DNA from: Oscillospiraceae bacterium
Lineage (GTDB): Bacteria > Bacillota > Clostridia > Oscillospirales > JAAYXM01
DNA: 64,000 nt
Direction: 5' to 3'
Assembly (NCBI GenBank): GCA_017421025.1
Contig: JAFQME010000016.1
Span: 25,001-89,000, forward strand
A program made the translations under genes and the position numbers. Shown here one piece after another: positions 9,160 through 18,734 of this stretch; position 1 is the stretch's first letter; each line of letters starts with the position of its first letter. The notes under the pieces are model-generated. The model was given only the letters and a program-made list of their open reading frames with translations, did no database searches and was not told the origin of the DNA.

Positions 9160-9197
9160 CCCCCCTCTTTGTGGTGACTATTTACCAAAGGAGGGGG
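9160..9197 (+). promoter_or_regulatory. Hairpin sequestering the folT ribosome site
   Basis: CCCCCCTCTTT (9160-9170) pairs with AAAGGAGGGGG (9187-9197), with one mismatch and one G-U pair. The 3' arm is the Shine-Dalgarno sequence of folT (ATG at 9202). No T-run follows, so the switch probably works on translation rather than termination. Confidence 0.75.
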
Positions 9198-9201
9198 TTT
9201 T

Positions 9202-9720
9202 ATGTTTCTTTCATCGCTTCGTGAATTGAAGCGAACAAGAGGTATCACCTTGTGCGCATTGCTCATTGCGATCTATGTTGTTGTGGACTTTTTTGAAATC
9301 GACCTTCAATTTCTTCAGATTTCCATCAAGTTCCTCCCGCTTGCCGCAATGGGGATGTTGCTTGGTCCGTCTGCCGCATTTTTAGGCGGCGGTGTTTCGG
9401 ATGTACTGGCATATCTGATTCATCCAAATGCGCAATCCTTCCACCCCGGCTTTACCCTTTCTACCATGTTGACCGGGATGGTATTCGGCATTTTCCTTTA
9501 TCGCAAGGAACTCAAGGTTTGGCGCTTGATCGCAGCAGTATCAATTGTCAATGTATGTATCAATCTCATACTCAATACATATTGGATTTCAAACCTGATG
9601 GGAAAAGGCTATCTCGCAATGCTTCCCGGTCGTTTTTGGAAGAACATCATCTTGCTGCCGATTGAGGTCCTCATCTCATTTGTGGTTTTGAAAGCGGTTC
9701 AAAATTTTCAGCACAAATAA
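9202..9720 (+). CDS. folT: Folate-specific ECF transporter substrate-binding subunit FolT
   Basis: 172-aa hydrophobic protein with about six membrane segments and the FolT-like stretch LPLAAMGMLLGPSAAFLGGG followed by VSDVLAYLIHP. S components bind the vitamin in the membrane and share the energy module EcfA-EcfA'-EcfT encoded elsewhere; none is in this window. The specificity call rests on family resemblance plus the THF riboswitch in its leader, which is strong joint evidence. The gene is monocistronic, with its own promoter and terminator. Confidence 0.92.
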   Translation: MFLSSLRELKRTRGITLCALLIAIYVVVDFFEIDLQFLQISIKFLPLAAMGMLLGPSAAFLGGGVSDVLAYLIHPNAQSFHPGFTLSTMLTGMVFGIFLYRKELKVWRLIAAVSIVNVCINLILNTYWISNLMGKGYLAMLPGRFWKNIILLPIEVLISFVVLKAVQNFQHK

Positions 9721-9759
9721 AAAAGAACGTGGTACATTAGTACAGTACCACGTTCTTTT
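9721..9759. terminator. Bidirectional terminator between folT and the DUF4838 gene
   Basis: A 15-bp perfect stem (9721-9735 with 9745-9759) has A/T ends that give T-runs on both strands. It serves folT on the plus strand and the converging DUF4838 gene, whose stop is at 9760, on the minus strand. Confidence 0.95.
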
Positions 9760-11574
9760 TTATTCATAAAGTTTCCAGATATGACGGAGCACGTTGTCGT
9801 AACTCCAAGCATCGTAGATGCCTTGGAACTCGTCTTCAATCTCCCATACATACTGTTTGAGCGTTTCCACATCCGCAGGCTTGCCCGCATAACGATTTGC
9901 AAGGAACTTTGCAAATCTCATACAGTATTCAGCATGAGCCGCAAGTGCACGATCGGAGAAATCTTGTTTGGAAATGAAATGATAAATCTCTTCCGCAACC
10001 GCAGCTTTTTCCGCATCCGGTGCAAAGTCTTTTTCATTTTGCAAATCGAGCGGCGCAAAGCGTTTGGAAAGCTCGCTTAAATATGCAAGCACATCGCTCC
10101 CCGCTTCTCCGTAGAGGGCATCAAAATAGTCTTTTGCAATCAAATCAAAAGATGCATCACGATTCCAAAGCATTTCGCCCATGGTAACCATGTTGAATCC
10201 ATTCGGGAACATGACACGTCCAATCTGGCAGCTGATAAAACCATCAAGCCCAAGATCTTTCAGATTGCGGATATCCTCGGAGAGAACACGGGCAAGTTTG
10301 ATACTACCCGGATCATACATAAACGCCCACATATAGTGATAATCATAAATGAAAGAATCACCGGAAAACACCTTCTGCCACGCACGCAGATAAGACACAT
10401 TCTGATTCGGGTCTTTCGGAAGCTCAACTTTGTTATATACAAACGGAGCCATTTCCGGAAGTTCTCCACTCACACCAAAGCTTGTGTTATACGAACGACT
10501 AATGGGCGCAAACATAAGAATAAAACGATCCGGATTGTTAAGTGTCTGTTCCATCGGCGGCCAAAGCAAATCGAGATAAAGCAAGAAGACGATTTTGGCA
10601 TCGCTTCCCTGGGCTGTGAGTGCGGCATCCAGGTCATTGAGCAGTGTAATATACATATCGGACGGACGCATAACTTTGCAGCCATCACATTCGCAAACAC
10701 CGTTCACACCGTCTGCCAGCCAAAAATGCAAGACATCCAAAGTGGGATGATCCTTGATGTAATTGCACACATCGTCGATGATTGCTTTTCGAACTTTTGG
10801 ATTGGAATAGCAAGCGTGGGTATTGAGGGTGATCCCTTCTGCAAGGCCACGCACTCCATTGACGAGCGCAAAGTTCTCCAATACCTCAGGCGCAATTTCT
10901 TCTGTCCACGGTTCCCAACCAAGCCCCGGAACACCAAACGGCTCACAAGTCCAGCCGTGCCCCACAGCCTGATAAAGGATCCCACGCTCACTCATTTCTT
11001 TTTCCACCTCACGGACACACGCTTGTGCATCCTCACGGGTGAATTCCGGATGAGCCTTCAGCGGGTTGTTTCGATGTCCGTACCAGCGTTCAAAAAATGT
11101 GTGTGCCTCACGGAACTGAATAAAATATGTATTCATGCCGACTTTCGGCAAGAAATCCACCATTTCAATAACATTTTCCGTGCTGACGGCACCTTCGATA
11201 CACACGCCACGGTGGCGGTAGGACGGGATCTCGTGCACAAAAACAGAATGCTCTGTTTCTGTGAGTTTCGGTAAAATTTCCCCGGCTTTGCCCACATTGA
11301 CAAATCGTGCACCAAGTTCTTTCGCATAACGGTAAGCCGCAATCAGCACGCTGCGAGGATTACAGCCTGCAATGATGCCGGAAAAATTCCGAACCGAAAT
11401 GTAGATTTCGTCATCCAGTGCATCTCTCGCCGTCCGCTTCGGCTCGATTTCAGGGAAAGCATCAAAACAACCGATTTGAAGTCCACTGACATCTGCATCG
11501 GTCATTGCTGCCAGAATCCGCTTTAACTCTTTTTCAGCAAAGAGAACCGGAGCTGCGCTTCCAAATACTTTCAT
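9760..11574 (-). CDS. DUF4838 protein, putative glycoside-hydrolase-like enzyme
   Basis: 604 aa without signal peptide, so probably cytoplasmic. The N-terminal 100 residues (IYISVRNFSGIIAGCNPRSV, then LIAAYRYAKELGARFV) resemble the small alpha/beta domain that precedes catalytic barrels in GH67/GH20-type enzymes. The central part has the DUF4838 hallmark: HFWLADGVNGVCECDGCK, with a CxCxxC cluster, then RPSDMYITLLNDL. Function and substrate are not established; a TIM-barrel enzyme acting on acidic or amino sugars is inferred. The start follows AAAGGAGATTCTGTT. It lies downstream of rubredoxin with a weak terminator between, so its promoter is unclear. Confidence 0.75.
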   Translation of the reverse strand: MKVFGSAAPVLFAEKELKRILAAMTDADVSGLQIGCFDAFPEIEPKRTARDALDDEIYISVRNFSGIIAGCNPRSVLIAAYRYAKELGARFVNVGKAGEILPKLTETEHSVFVHEIPSYRHRGVCIEGAVSTENVIEMVDFLPKVGMNTYFIQFREAHTFFERWYGHRNNPLKAHPEFTREDAQACVREVEKEMSERGILYQAVGHGWTCEPFGVPGLGWEPWTEEIAPEVLENFALVNGVRGLAEGITLNTHACYSNPKVRKAIIDDVCNYIKDHPTLDVLHFWLADGVNGVCECDGCKVMRPSDMYITLLNDLDAALTAQGSDAKIVFLLYLDLLWPPMEQTLNNPDRFILMFAPISRSYNTSFGVSGELPEMAPFVYNKVELPKDPNQNVSYLRAWQKVFSGDSFIYDYHYMWAFMYDPGSIKLARVLSEDIRNLKDLGLDGFISCQIGRVMFPNGFNMVTMGEMLWNRDASFDLIAKDYFDALYGEAGSDVLAYLSELSKRFAPLDLQNEKDFAPDAEKAAVAEEIYHFISKQDFSDRALAAHAEYCMRFAKFLANRYAGKPADVETLKQYVWEIEDEFQGIYDAWSYDNVLRHIWKLYE

Positions 11575-11596
11575 AACAGAATCTCCTTTAAAAATG

Positions 11597-11619
11597 ACGC
11601 CGCATTTTTAATGCGGCGT
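11597..11619 (-). terminator. Short terminator hairpin after rubredoxin
   Basis: A 9-bp perfect stem (11597-11605 with 11611-11619) is followed on the minus strand by CATTTTT. It is probably partial, since the ribosome site of the DUF4838 gene follows at once. Confidence 0.65.
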
Positions 11620-11624
11620 TGTTT

Positions 11625-11783
11625 TTATTCTTCTTCGAAATCCTCTTTGCCAACACCGCAGAGCGGGCAAACGTAATCTTCCGGGACATCCTCCCAAAGA
11701 GTGCCTGCCTCAATCCCTGCATCCATGTCGCCAAGGTCTTCGTCATACACATATCCACAAATAGTGCATACGTATTTTGCCAT
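11625..11783 (-). CDS. Rubredoxin
   Basis: 52-aa protein with two iron-binding knuckles, [11 protein letters not shown] and [16 protein letters not shown], i.e. CxxCG near residues 6-10 and 39-43, and the usual aromatic core. A mononuclear Fe(Cys)4 centre makes it a small electron carrier, in anaerobes often serving oxygen or superoxide detoxifying enzymes. The start follows AGAAAGGATGAAAGACT. It is preceded by a promoter that lies over the 3' end of uvrA. Confidence 0.97.
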   Translation of the reverse strand: MAKYVCTICGYVYDEDLGDMDAGIEAGTLWEDVPEDYVCPLCGVGKEDFEEE

Positions 11784-11818
11784 AGTCTTTCATCCTTTCT
11801 TTTGGGTTTTGTAAACAT

Positions 11819-11848
11819 AATTTATCATACGAACAAGAAGCTTGTCAA
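11819..11848 (-). promoter_or_regulatory. Probable promoter of the rubredoxin gene
   Basis: Minus-strand TTGACA (11848-11843), 18-nt spacer, TAAATT (11824-11819). The -35 lies over the uvrA stop region. Confidence 0.6.
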
Positions 11849-14685
11849 CCATTGTTCTTCGACAAAAGTTTTTGCAAATACTGCCCGGTGTAAGATTCTG
11901 CAGTCTGTGCAACGGTTTCCGGCGTACCGGAGCAAACCACACGACCACCTCCGTCGCCGCCTTCCGGTCCCAGGTCAATGATGTGGTCAGCGGTTTTGAT
12001 CACATCCAGATTGTGTTCAATGACCACCACAGTGTTCCCCGCTTCCACCAATTTATCCAACAGTTCGATCAAGCGGTGTACATCTGCGGTATGAAGCCCG
12101 GTGGTAGGTTCATCTAAGATATAGATGGTTTTTCCCGTGCTTCGTTTGGAGAGTTCGGTTGCAAGTTTGACACGTTGTGCCTCACCGCCCGAGAGGGTTG
12201 TCGACGATTGTCCCAGTTTGACATAGCCGAGACCAACGTCATTGAGGGTTTTTAACCAACGCTCCAGTTTCGGCAGATTCTTAAAGAATTCATATGCCTC
12301 TTCACAGGTCATATCCAACACTTCATAGATATTCTTACCTTTGTAACGAACCTCAAGGGTTTCACGGTTATAGCGTTTTCCGCCACACACATCACACGGG
12401 ACATAGATATCCGGCAAAAAGTGCATTTCAATTTTGACCAAGCCATCACCGGCGCAAGCTTCACAACGACCGCCACGCACGTTAAACGAGAAACGTCCGC
12501 TGTTATAGCCACGCATTTTTGCATCCGCAGTAGAGGCAAAAAGATTTCGAATTTCGCCAAACAGTCCGGTATAAGTGGCGGGGTTGGACCGTGGTGTTCT
12601 CCCGATGGGAGACTGGTCAATTGCAATGACTTTATCCAAATGCTCCAAGCCTTCCATTTTCTTAAACTTCCCCGGACGGTCTTTGGAACGATTGAGTTTT
12701 GATGCAAGATTCTTATACAGAATCTCATTGACCAAAGAAGATTTGCCCGACCCGGATACACCTGTGATACAAGTAAATGTACCAAGCGGGATCTCCACAT
12801 CCACGCACTTGAGGTTATTTTCCTCCGCACCGATGATTTTAAGGAATTTTCCATTTCCCGAGCGACGGGATTTGGGGACAGGGATCATGCGCACTCCGCT
12901 CAGATACTGTCCGGTAATCGAGTCTTGACATGCCATGATCTCTTCAGCAGTGCCGCTTGCAACAATTTTTCCGCCATGCACTCCCGCTCCCGGACCGACA
13001 TCAATAATATGATCTGCCGCACGCATGGTATCCTCGTCATGTTCTACCACAAGAAGCGTGTTTCCCAAATCACGCAGACGTTTCAGGGTTGCAAGCAGTT
13101 TATCGTTATCCCGCTGATGCAAACCGATTGACGGTTCATCCAAAATATACAGCACACCCATCAGTGCTGAACCAATTTGGGTTGCAAGGCGGATTCGCTG
13201 ACTCTCACCGCCCGAAAGAGTGCCTGCACTGCGAGCAAGGGTGAGATATTCAAGACCGACGTTCTTCAGAAACCCAAGTCTTGTTTTTGCTTCTTTGATT
13301 ACACGCTCTGCAATTTGGTTTTCACGGGGAGTAAGTTTTCCCGGTAGTTCTTCAATAAATTTCAATGCATTGCTCACTGACATTTCGGTAAGTTCAATGA
13401 TATTGATCCCACCGACCGTGACCGCAAGCGCTTCTTTCCTCAACCGTTTTCCATGGCAAGCCGAGCATTCCACATTCGACATGGATTCTTCGATTTCCGC
13501 ACGCATGGCTTCACTGGAAGTGTCACGGTAACGTCGTTCCAAATTCGGAATGACGCCTTCAAAACGCTGTGTATAAGTTCCGCTCCCATATGCTTTATCA
13601 TAGGTAAGTTCAATTTTTTCATTCCCGGTACCGTATAAAATGGCGTCCACAATCTCTTGTGACAGCTGCTCAATCGGAGTGGCAAGATCAAATCCGTATT
13701 TCTTGACCAAGCCGTCATAATACATCCGTGCCATAGAACCTTCGTCTGCTTTACGCCAACCGTTTGCATTGATCCCCCCCTCCAGAATAGAGAGTTTCGG
13801 ATTTGGAATAATGCTGTCCGGATTGAGTTTCATCCATGTGCCGAGACCGGTACATTCCGGGCACGCACCGTAGGGATTGTTAAACGAGAACATTCGTGGG
13901 GTGAGTTCTTCAATACTGACGCCGCAATCATCGCAGGCATAGTTTTGAGAAAACAGGAGTTCTTCTCCCCCAATCACATCAACAATGACAATTCCGCCCG
14001 AGAGTTGGGCTGCCATTTCCACCGAATCTGTGATACGGGCACGTGCATCTTCTTTTACCACCACACGGTCTACCACAATTTCGATATGATGCTTTTTGTT
14101 TTTTTCCAAAACGATTTGTTCCGAGAGATCATATAAATTTCCATCTACACGCACACGAACATAGCCGGATTTTTTTGCATCTTCAAAGATTTTCTGATGC
14201 TCGCCTTTCCTGCCTCGGACCATTGGAGCCAAGATTTGCAGTTTGCTTCCTTCCGGCATCGCCATGATCTTGTCCATGATCTGGTCAATGGTTTGTTGGC
14301 GGATCTCTTTGCCGCAAACAGGGCAATGTGGAATCCCGACACGTGCCCACAAAAGGCGCAGATAGTCATAAATCTCGGTGACAGTACCGACGGTGGAACG
14401 GGGGTTTTTCGATGTGGTTTTCTGGTCAATCGCAATAGCAGGCGACAGCCCATCGATTTGGTCTACATCCGGCTTTTCCATCCGTCCCAAGAACATACGG
14501 GCATAGGACGACAGTGATTCCACATAACGGCGCTGTCCTTCGGCATAGATGGTATCAAATGCCAAACTGGACTTCCCTGAGCCGGAAAGCCCGGTAATCA
14601 CCACCAGTTGATCTCGTGGGATTGTGACATCAATATTTTTCAAGTTGTGCTCTCTTGCACCTTTAATCGAGATGTTTTGATTCAT
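11845..14685 (-). CDS. uvrA: UvrA, excinuclease ABC subunit A
   Basis: 946 aa, standard length. Two ABC-type ATPase halves: Walker [10 protein letters not shown] near residue 31 and GVSGSGKSS near 640, signatures [16 protein letters not shown] and [16 protein letters not shown], Walker [14 protein letters not shown] and [12 protein letters not shown]. Zinc-binding cysteines include the insertion around CPVCGK, YACDDCG with CPECTG, and the C-terminal CEACAGDG with CDVCGG. UvrA dimers find bulky DNA lesions and load UvrB. Its ATG overlaps the uvrB stop by 4 nt, so it is translated by coupling in a radC-uvrB-uvrA operon. Confidence 0.98.
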   Translation of the reverse strand: MNQNISIKGAREHNLKNIDVTIPRDQLVVITGLSGSGKSSLAFDTIYAEGQRRYVESLSSYARMFLGRMEKPDVDQIDGLSPAIAIDQKTTSKNPRSTVGTVTEIYDYLRLLWARVGIPHCPVCGKEIRQQTIDQIMDKIMAMPEGSKLQILAPMVRGRKGEHQKIFEDAKKSGYVRVRVDGNLYDLSEQIVLEKNKKHHIEIVVDRVVVKEDARARITDSVEMAAQLSGGIVIVDVIGGEELLFSQNYACDDCGVSIEELTPRMFSFNNPYGACPECTGLGTWMKLNPDSIIPNPKLSILEGGINANGWRKADEGSMARMYYDGLVKKYGFDLATPIEQLSQEIVDAILYGTGNEKIELTYDKAYGSGTYTQRFEGVIPNLERRYRDTSSEAMRAEIEESMSNVECSACHGKRLRKEALAVTVGGINIIELTEMSVSNALKFIEELPGKLTPRENQIAERVIKEAKTRLGFLKNVGLEYLTLARSAGTLSGGESQRIRLATQIGSALMGVLYILDEPSIGLHQRDNDKLLATLKRLRDLGNTLLVVEHDEDTMRAADHIIDVGPGAGVHGGKIVASGTAEEIMACQDSITGQYLSGVRMIPVPKSRRSGNGKFLKIIGAEENNLKCVDVEIPLGTFTCITGVSGSGKSSLVNEILYKNLASKLNRSKDRPGKFKKMEGLEHLDKVIAIDQSPIGRTPRSNPATYTGLFGEIRNLFASTADAKMRGYNSGRFSFNVRGGRCEACAGDGLVKIEMHFLPDIYVPCDVCGGKRYNRETLEVRYKGKNIYEVLDMTCEEAYEFFKNLPKLERWLKTLNDVGLGYVKLGQSSTTLSGGEAQRVKLATELSKRSTGKTIYILDEPTTGLHTADVHRLIELLDKLVEAGNTVVVIEHNLDVIKTADHIIDLGPEGGDGGGRVVCSGTPETVAQTAESYTGQYLQKLLSKNNG

Positions 14686-16649
14686 TTTGCTTTCTCCATA
14701 TCGCCGCGCAGCTGAATCATCTGATCACGCAGCACAGCAGCATATTCGAAGTCGAGCATTTTCGCCGCTTCTTTCATTTGTTTTTCAAGTTCTTGGATTT
14801 TCGCTTCAGCGTCTTTGATACTCAGACGTTTTTTCTTTCCGCCCTTTGCCTCCTGGGAAATCACAATGATATCATGCACCTGTTTTTTGATGGTTTTCGG
14901 AACAATCCCGTGTTCCTCATTAAATTTTTGCTGAAGTGCCCGACGACGGTTGGTTTCATCGATGGCACGGCGCATGGAATCAGTTTCACTGTCTGCATAT
15001 AATATGACCAAACCGTGGTCGTTTCTTGCAGCACGTCCAATGGTCTGAATAAGTGAAGTCTCGCTGCGCAAGAACCCTTCCTTATCCGCATCCAGAATTG
15101 CAACCAGAGAAACCTCAGGGATATCCAAGCCTTCACGGAGCAAGTTAATCCCAATCAACACATCAAACACACCCATACGCAAATCACGAATGAGTTCCAT
15201 TCGTTCAATGGTTTCAACATCGTGGTGCAGATAACGCACTTTGATCTCCATCCCCTCAAGATAGGAGGTGAGATCTTCCGCCATTTTCTTTGTGAGTGTG
15301 GTAATCAAAACACGCTCGTCTTTTTTTACACGGGCATTGATTTCGCCCACCAAATCGTCAATTTGTCCTTCCACAGGACGCACCGAGATTTCCGGATCCA
15401 ACAGACCGGTTGGACGAATCAACTGTTCCACTACTTGGGCACTGCGTTCTCGCTCATAGGTTCCCGGAGTCGCAGAAACATAAACCACTTGATTGATATG
15501 CTGCTCAAACTCCTCGAAATTGAGGGGTCGATTGTCATACGCAGATGGCAAGCGAAATCCGAATTTGACCAGGGTATCCTTGCGGGAACGATCTCCCGCA
15601 TACATTCCTCGCACTTGCGGGAGTGTCACATGGGATTCATCCACCACCAAAAGAAAATCCTCGGGGAAATAGTCCATCAGGGTAAATGGCGGACTTCCCG
15701 CTTTGCGTCCGCTGATGACACGGGAATAGTTTTCAATTCCGTTGCAATAGCCGATTTCTTGCATCATTTCCACGTCATACAACGTCCGTTGACGGATGCG
15801 TTGTGCTTCAATCAGCTGTCCGTTTTTCTCAAAGAACTTCACACGTTCTTCCATTTCTTCCATAATTTCATCAATTGCACGTGCCATTTTCTCCGGCGTT
15901 GCAACATAATGCGATGCAGGATAGACCGCAACGTGCATGAGTTCCCGCAACGGTGTTCCCGTGAGGACATTGATTTCCGAGATTCGATCCACTTCATCGC
16001 CAAACAATTCAATCCGAACAGCACGATCAGACGAATAGACAGGGAAAATCTCGATCACATCACCACGAACACGGAATTTGTTTCGTTCAAACGCCACATC
16101 GTTGCGTTCATAACGGATATCCACCAACCGCTTCAGAATCTTCTCTCGTGAGATTTCCTGCCCTTTACGCAGAGAAAGCACCATGCTTTGATAGTCGATT
16201 GGGTCTCCCAAGCCGTAAATACAGGAAACGCTTGCAACGATGATAACATCCCGTCGTTCCGAAAGTGAAGAAGTCGCACTATGACGCAACCGGTCAATCT
16301 CCTGATTGGTCGCAGAATCCTTTTCGATATAGGTATCGGTATGCGGAATATAGGCTTCCGGCTGATAGTAGTCAAAATAGGATACGAAGTATTCCACTGC
16401 ATTTTCCGGAAAAAACTCACGGAATTCCGAGCAAAGTTGTGCCGCAAGTGTTTTATTATGAGCGAGCACCAAAGTCGGCTTTTGCACACGTTCGATCAGA
16501 TTTGCAATGGTAAATGTTTTTCCGGAGCCGGTCACACCAAGCAAAGTCTGCTCATTAAGCCCGAGTTCGATCCCCTGCGCAAGCGCATCGATCGCCTCGG
16601 GCTGGTCACCACTTGGCCGATATTGAGAAACAACCTTGAATTCTCCCAT
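14682..16649 (-). CDS. uvrB: UvrB, excinuclease ABC subunit B
   Basis: 655 aa. Helicase motif [11 protein letters not shown], the beta-hairpin region [20 protein letters not shown]-like box VVDESHVT, motif [11 protein letters not shown] and the C-terminal UVR domain ([19 protein letters not shown]), which contacts UvrC. It verifies damage and forms the pre-incision complex. It lies 26 nt after radC and overlaps uvrA by 4 nt. uvrC is not in the window. Confidence 0.98.
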   Translation of the reverse strand: MGEFKVVSQYRPSGDQPEAIDALAQGIELGLNEQTLLGVTGSGKTFTIANLIERVQKPTLVLAHNKTLAAQLCSEFREFFPENAVEYFVSYFDYYQPEAYIPHTDTYIEKDSATNQEIDRLRHSATSSLSERRDVIIVASVSCIYGLGDPIDYQSMVLSLRKGQEISREKILKRLVDIRYERNDVAFERNKFRVRGDVIEIFPVYSSDRAVRIELFGDEVDRISEINVLTGTPLRELMHVAVYPASHYVATPEKMARAIDEIMEEMEERVKFFEKNGQLIEAQRIRQRTLYDVEMMQEIGYCNGIENYSRVISGRKAGSPPFTLMDYFPEDFLLVVDESHVTLPQVRGMYAGDRSRKDTLVKFGFRLPSAYDNRPLNFEEFEQHINQVVYVSATPGTYERERSAQVVEQLIRPTGLLDPEISVRPVEGQIDDLVGEINARVKKDERVLITTLTKKMAEDLTSYLEGMEIKVRYLHHDVETIERMELIRDLRMGVFDVLIGINLLREGLDIPEVSLVAILDADKEGFLRSETSLIQTIGRAARNDHGLVILYADSETDSMRRAIDETNRRRALQQKFNEEHGIVPKTIKKQVHDIIVISQEAKGGKKKRLSIKDAEAKIQELEKQMKEAAKMLDFEYAAVLRDQMIQLRGDMEKAK

Positions 16650-16675
16650 TTTCTACTCTCCGATCTGCTGAACAC

Positions 16676-17353
16676 TTACCAAATGGAGACGACTCCTCCG
16701 GTATCTCGGATGGAAACAAAATCATCGCCGTCCATAATCAAATGGTCCAACAGAATAATTTCAGAATCTTGCAGGATGTTCTTGATTCGTCTTGTGATTG
16801 CAATATCTTCCTGTGAAGGAATTGCAACACCACACGGGTGGTTATGTGCAAGCACCACTTTGGTTGCATTATACTTGGTCGCAACCGTGAGCAAATTTCG
16901 CAGAGTGAACGAAACCGCAGCAACGCCGCCCTCACCCAAGAAATCACAACCAAGCACTTTATGCGAAGCGTTCATGCACAAAAGATATACCAATTCATTC
17001 CGTTCACCCAAGAAGTACGGTTTCAGATACTCACCGAAATCTTCTGTGGTGTACAATACGTTATCCACCTTATTTTTCGAATGGAGATAGCCCCGCAAAT
17101 ACACCTGAAGTAATTTGATTTTTTGTGCAATCGTCTGACCGACACCATCCACTGCCATTAAAGACTCTAACGGTGCATCCACCACTTGAGCGAATGTTCC
17201 GAATTCATCAATCAAACGATTTGCAAGCGCATGCATATCCTTTCGAGGGACAATGCCATGCAAATACGATTCTAAAACAACATACTCGGGAACATCTTGT
17301 ACCCGTTGACTCAAGAGGCGGTCTCGAACTCTTTGGCGATGTCCTTCTGCCAT
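16676..17353 (-). CDS. radC: RadC-family JAB-domain protein
   Basis: 225 aa: an N-terminal helix-hairpin-helix region (VDGVGQTIAQKIKLLQVYLR) and a C-terminal MPN/JAB domain with HNHPCGVAIPSQED, close to the family H-x-H-P-S-G-x(3)-P-S-x-x-D metal-site motif but with Cys for Ser. Despite the name, a direct role in recombination repair is not established for the family. Here it heads the uvrBA operon behind a strong promoter with an SOS-box-like sequence, which suggests a damage-related job (inference). The start follows AAAGGGAGGTTTCAAC. Confidence 0.9.
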   Translation of the reverse strand: MAEGHRQRVRDRLLSQRVQDVPEYVVLESYLHGIVPRKDMHALANRLIDEFGTFAQVVDAPLESLMAVDGVGQTIAQKIKLLQVYLRGYLHSKNKVDNVLYTTEDFGEYLKPYFLGERNELVYLLCMNASHKVLGCDFLGEGGVAAVSFTLRNLLTVATKYNATKVVLAHNHPCGVAIPSQEDIAITRRIKNILQDSEIILLDHLIMDGDDFVSIRDTGGVVSIW

Positions 17354-17403
17354 GTTGAAACCTCCCTTTCTCTATCATATTTTGATCCAAAACGATTAAA
17401 ATC

Positions 17404-17432
17404 ATTGTAACAAAAAACGAACAATTGGTCAA
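17404..17432 (-). promoter_or_regulatory. Promoter of the radC-uvrB-uvrA operon
   Basis: Minus-strand TTGACC (17432-17427), 17-nt spacer, TACAAT (17409-17404). Good sigma-A match; the expected start is near 17397. Confidence 0.85.
17418..17431. promoter_or_regulatory. Imperfect LexA (SOS) box over the -35 of radC
   Basis: Plus-strand CGAACAATTGGTCA compared with the Firmicutes LexA consensus CGAAC-N4-GTTCG: the left half is perfect, the right half matches 3 of 5. It overlaps the -35 hexamer, a proper position for repression of a uvrBA operon. Low certainty because of the degenerate right half. Confidence 0.35.
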
Positions 17433-17468
17433 GCATCGCCTCATGCTCAGACTTCTTGTTTTTTAGGC

Positions 17469-17496
17469 TTGTTTTCTTGTCATTTTGTGATATAAT
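17469..17496 (+). promoter_or_regulatory. Extended -10 promoter of metK
   Basis: TTGTTT (17469-17474), 16-nt spacer, TATAAT (17491-17496) preceded by TGA, giving an extended -10. The leader is only about 20 nt long, too short for a SAM riboswitch. Confidence 0.75.
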
Positions 17497-17522
17497 AAAT
17501 TGATGTATTATAATAGAAATGG

Positions 17523-18716
17523 ATGATGAAGATGTTGAAAAAGCAATTTACTTCCGAATCTGTCACCGAAGGACATCCGGATAAGGTTTGCGACCAAATC
17601 TCGGATGCGGTGCTGGATGCGATTTTAAAAGATGACCCCAATGCTCGTGTTGCTTGTGAAACCGTGGTCACAACCGGTATGACAATGGTCATGGGCGAGA
17701 TTACAACTGAATGCTATGTCGATATCCCCGCCATTGCTCGTAAGACCATCGAAGAAATCGGTTATTGCGGTGCAGATTCCGGATTTGACTATAAGACCTG
17801 CGCTGTCCTCACCTCAATTGACGAGCAATCCCCCGACATTGCAATGGGTGTCAACAACTCCGATGAATACAAGACCGAATCCAGCGACGAGGCAAACCTG
17901 ATCGGCGCCGGTGACCAAGGCATGATGTTTGGCTTTGCCTGTGATGAGACCGACACTCTCATGCCGGCTCCCATCACCTATGCGCACCGTCTTTCCCGCC
18001 GTCTTGCGGAAGTCCGCAAGTCCGGCGAAGTGGATTTCCTTTTCCCGGACGGAAAGAGCCAGGTCACATTCTCCTATAACGAAGATGGTTCTATCGCTCG
18101 TTGCGATACTGTGGTCCTCTCCGCTCAGCACCATGCAGACGTTTCACTCTCAACCTTGCGTGACGCATTGACCGAAACGGTCATTAAACCCATCATGCCC
18201 GAGCAGTACATGGATGCAGATACCAAAATTTTCATTAACCCGACCGGACGTTTTGTCATTGGCGGTCCGCAGGGTGATTCCGGTTTGACCGGGCGCAAAA
18301 TCATCGTTGATACATATGGCGGCTATGCAAGCCACGGCGGCGGTGCTTTTTCCGGAAAGGATCCGACCAAAGTAGACCGTTCCGCAGCTTATATGGCACG
18401 CTATATTGCAAAGAATATCGTTGGCGCAGGCTTGGCTCGCCGCTGCGAGGTTCAGCTTGCTTACGCAATCGGCGTTGCACATCCGGTCTCTGTTTTTGTA
18501 GACACCCGTGGCACCGGTGTGATTTCAGACGAAGCGCTCGCCGATTTGATTCGTGAACAGTTTGATATGCGCCCCTCGAAGATCATTTCCTTCTTCGATT
18601 TGCGCCGTCCGCTTTACCGTCAGGTTGCGGCATACGGTCATTTCGGTCGTTCGGATCTTGATCTGCCGTGGGAGCGTTTGGATGCTGTACCTGCACTTCG
18701 TGCAGCAGCTCGATAA
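17523..18716 (+). CDS. metK: S-adenosylmethionine synthetase
   Basis: 397 aa. It makes SAM from ATP and methionine. Motifs: SVTEGHPDK (ATP/Mg), [32 protein letters not shown] and [18 protein letters not shown]. Length fits the family. The start is uncertain among ATGs at 17523, 17526 and 17532 because the short leader has no strong Shine-Dalgarno; GGATGATGA could serve the third. wecC follows after 18 nt. Confidence 0.97.
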   Translation: MMKMLKKQFTSESVTEGHPDKVCDQISDAVLDAILKDDPNARVACETVVTTGMTMVMGEITTECYVDIPAIARKTIEEIGYCGADSGFDYKTCAVLTSIDEQSPDIAMGVNNSDEYKTESSDEANLIGAGDQGMMFGFACDETDTLMPAPITYAHRLSRRLAEVRKSGEVDFLFPDGKSQVTFSYNEDGSIARCDTVVLSAQHHADVSLSTLRDALTETVIKPIMPEQYMDADTKIFINPTGRFVIGGPQGDSGLTGRKIIVDTYGGYASHGGGAFSGKDPTKVDRSAAYMARYIAKNIVGAGLARRCEVQLAYAIGVAHPVSVFVDTRGTGVISDEALADLIREQFDMRPSKIISFFDLRRPLYRQVAAYGHFGRSDLDLPWERLDAVPALRAAAR

Positions 18717-18734
18717 ATAAGGAGGAAGTCACTT

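Noticed and set aside
17354..17522. Possible SAM riboswitch before metK
   Set aside because: The metK leader after its promoter is only about 20 nt and the rest of the gap is taken by the radC promoter; no SAM-I landmarks.
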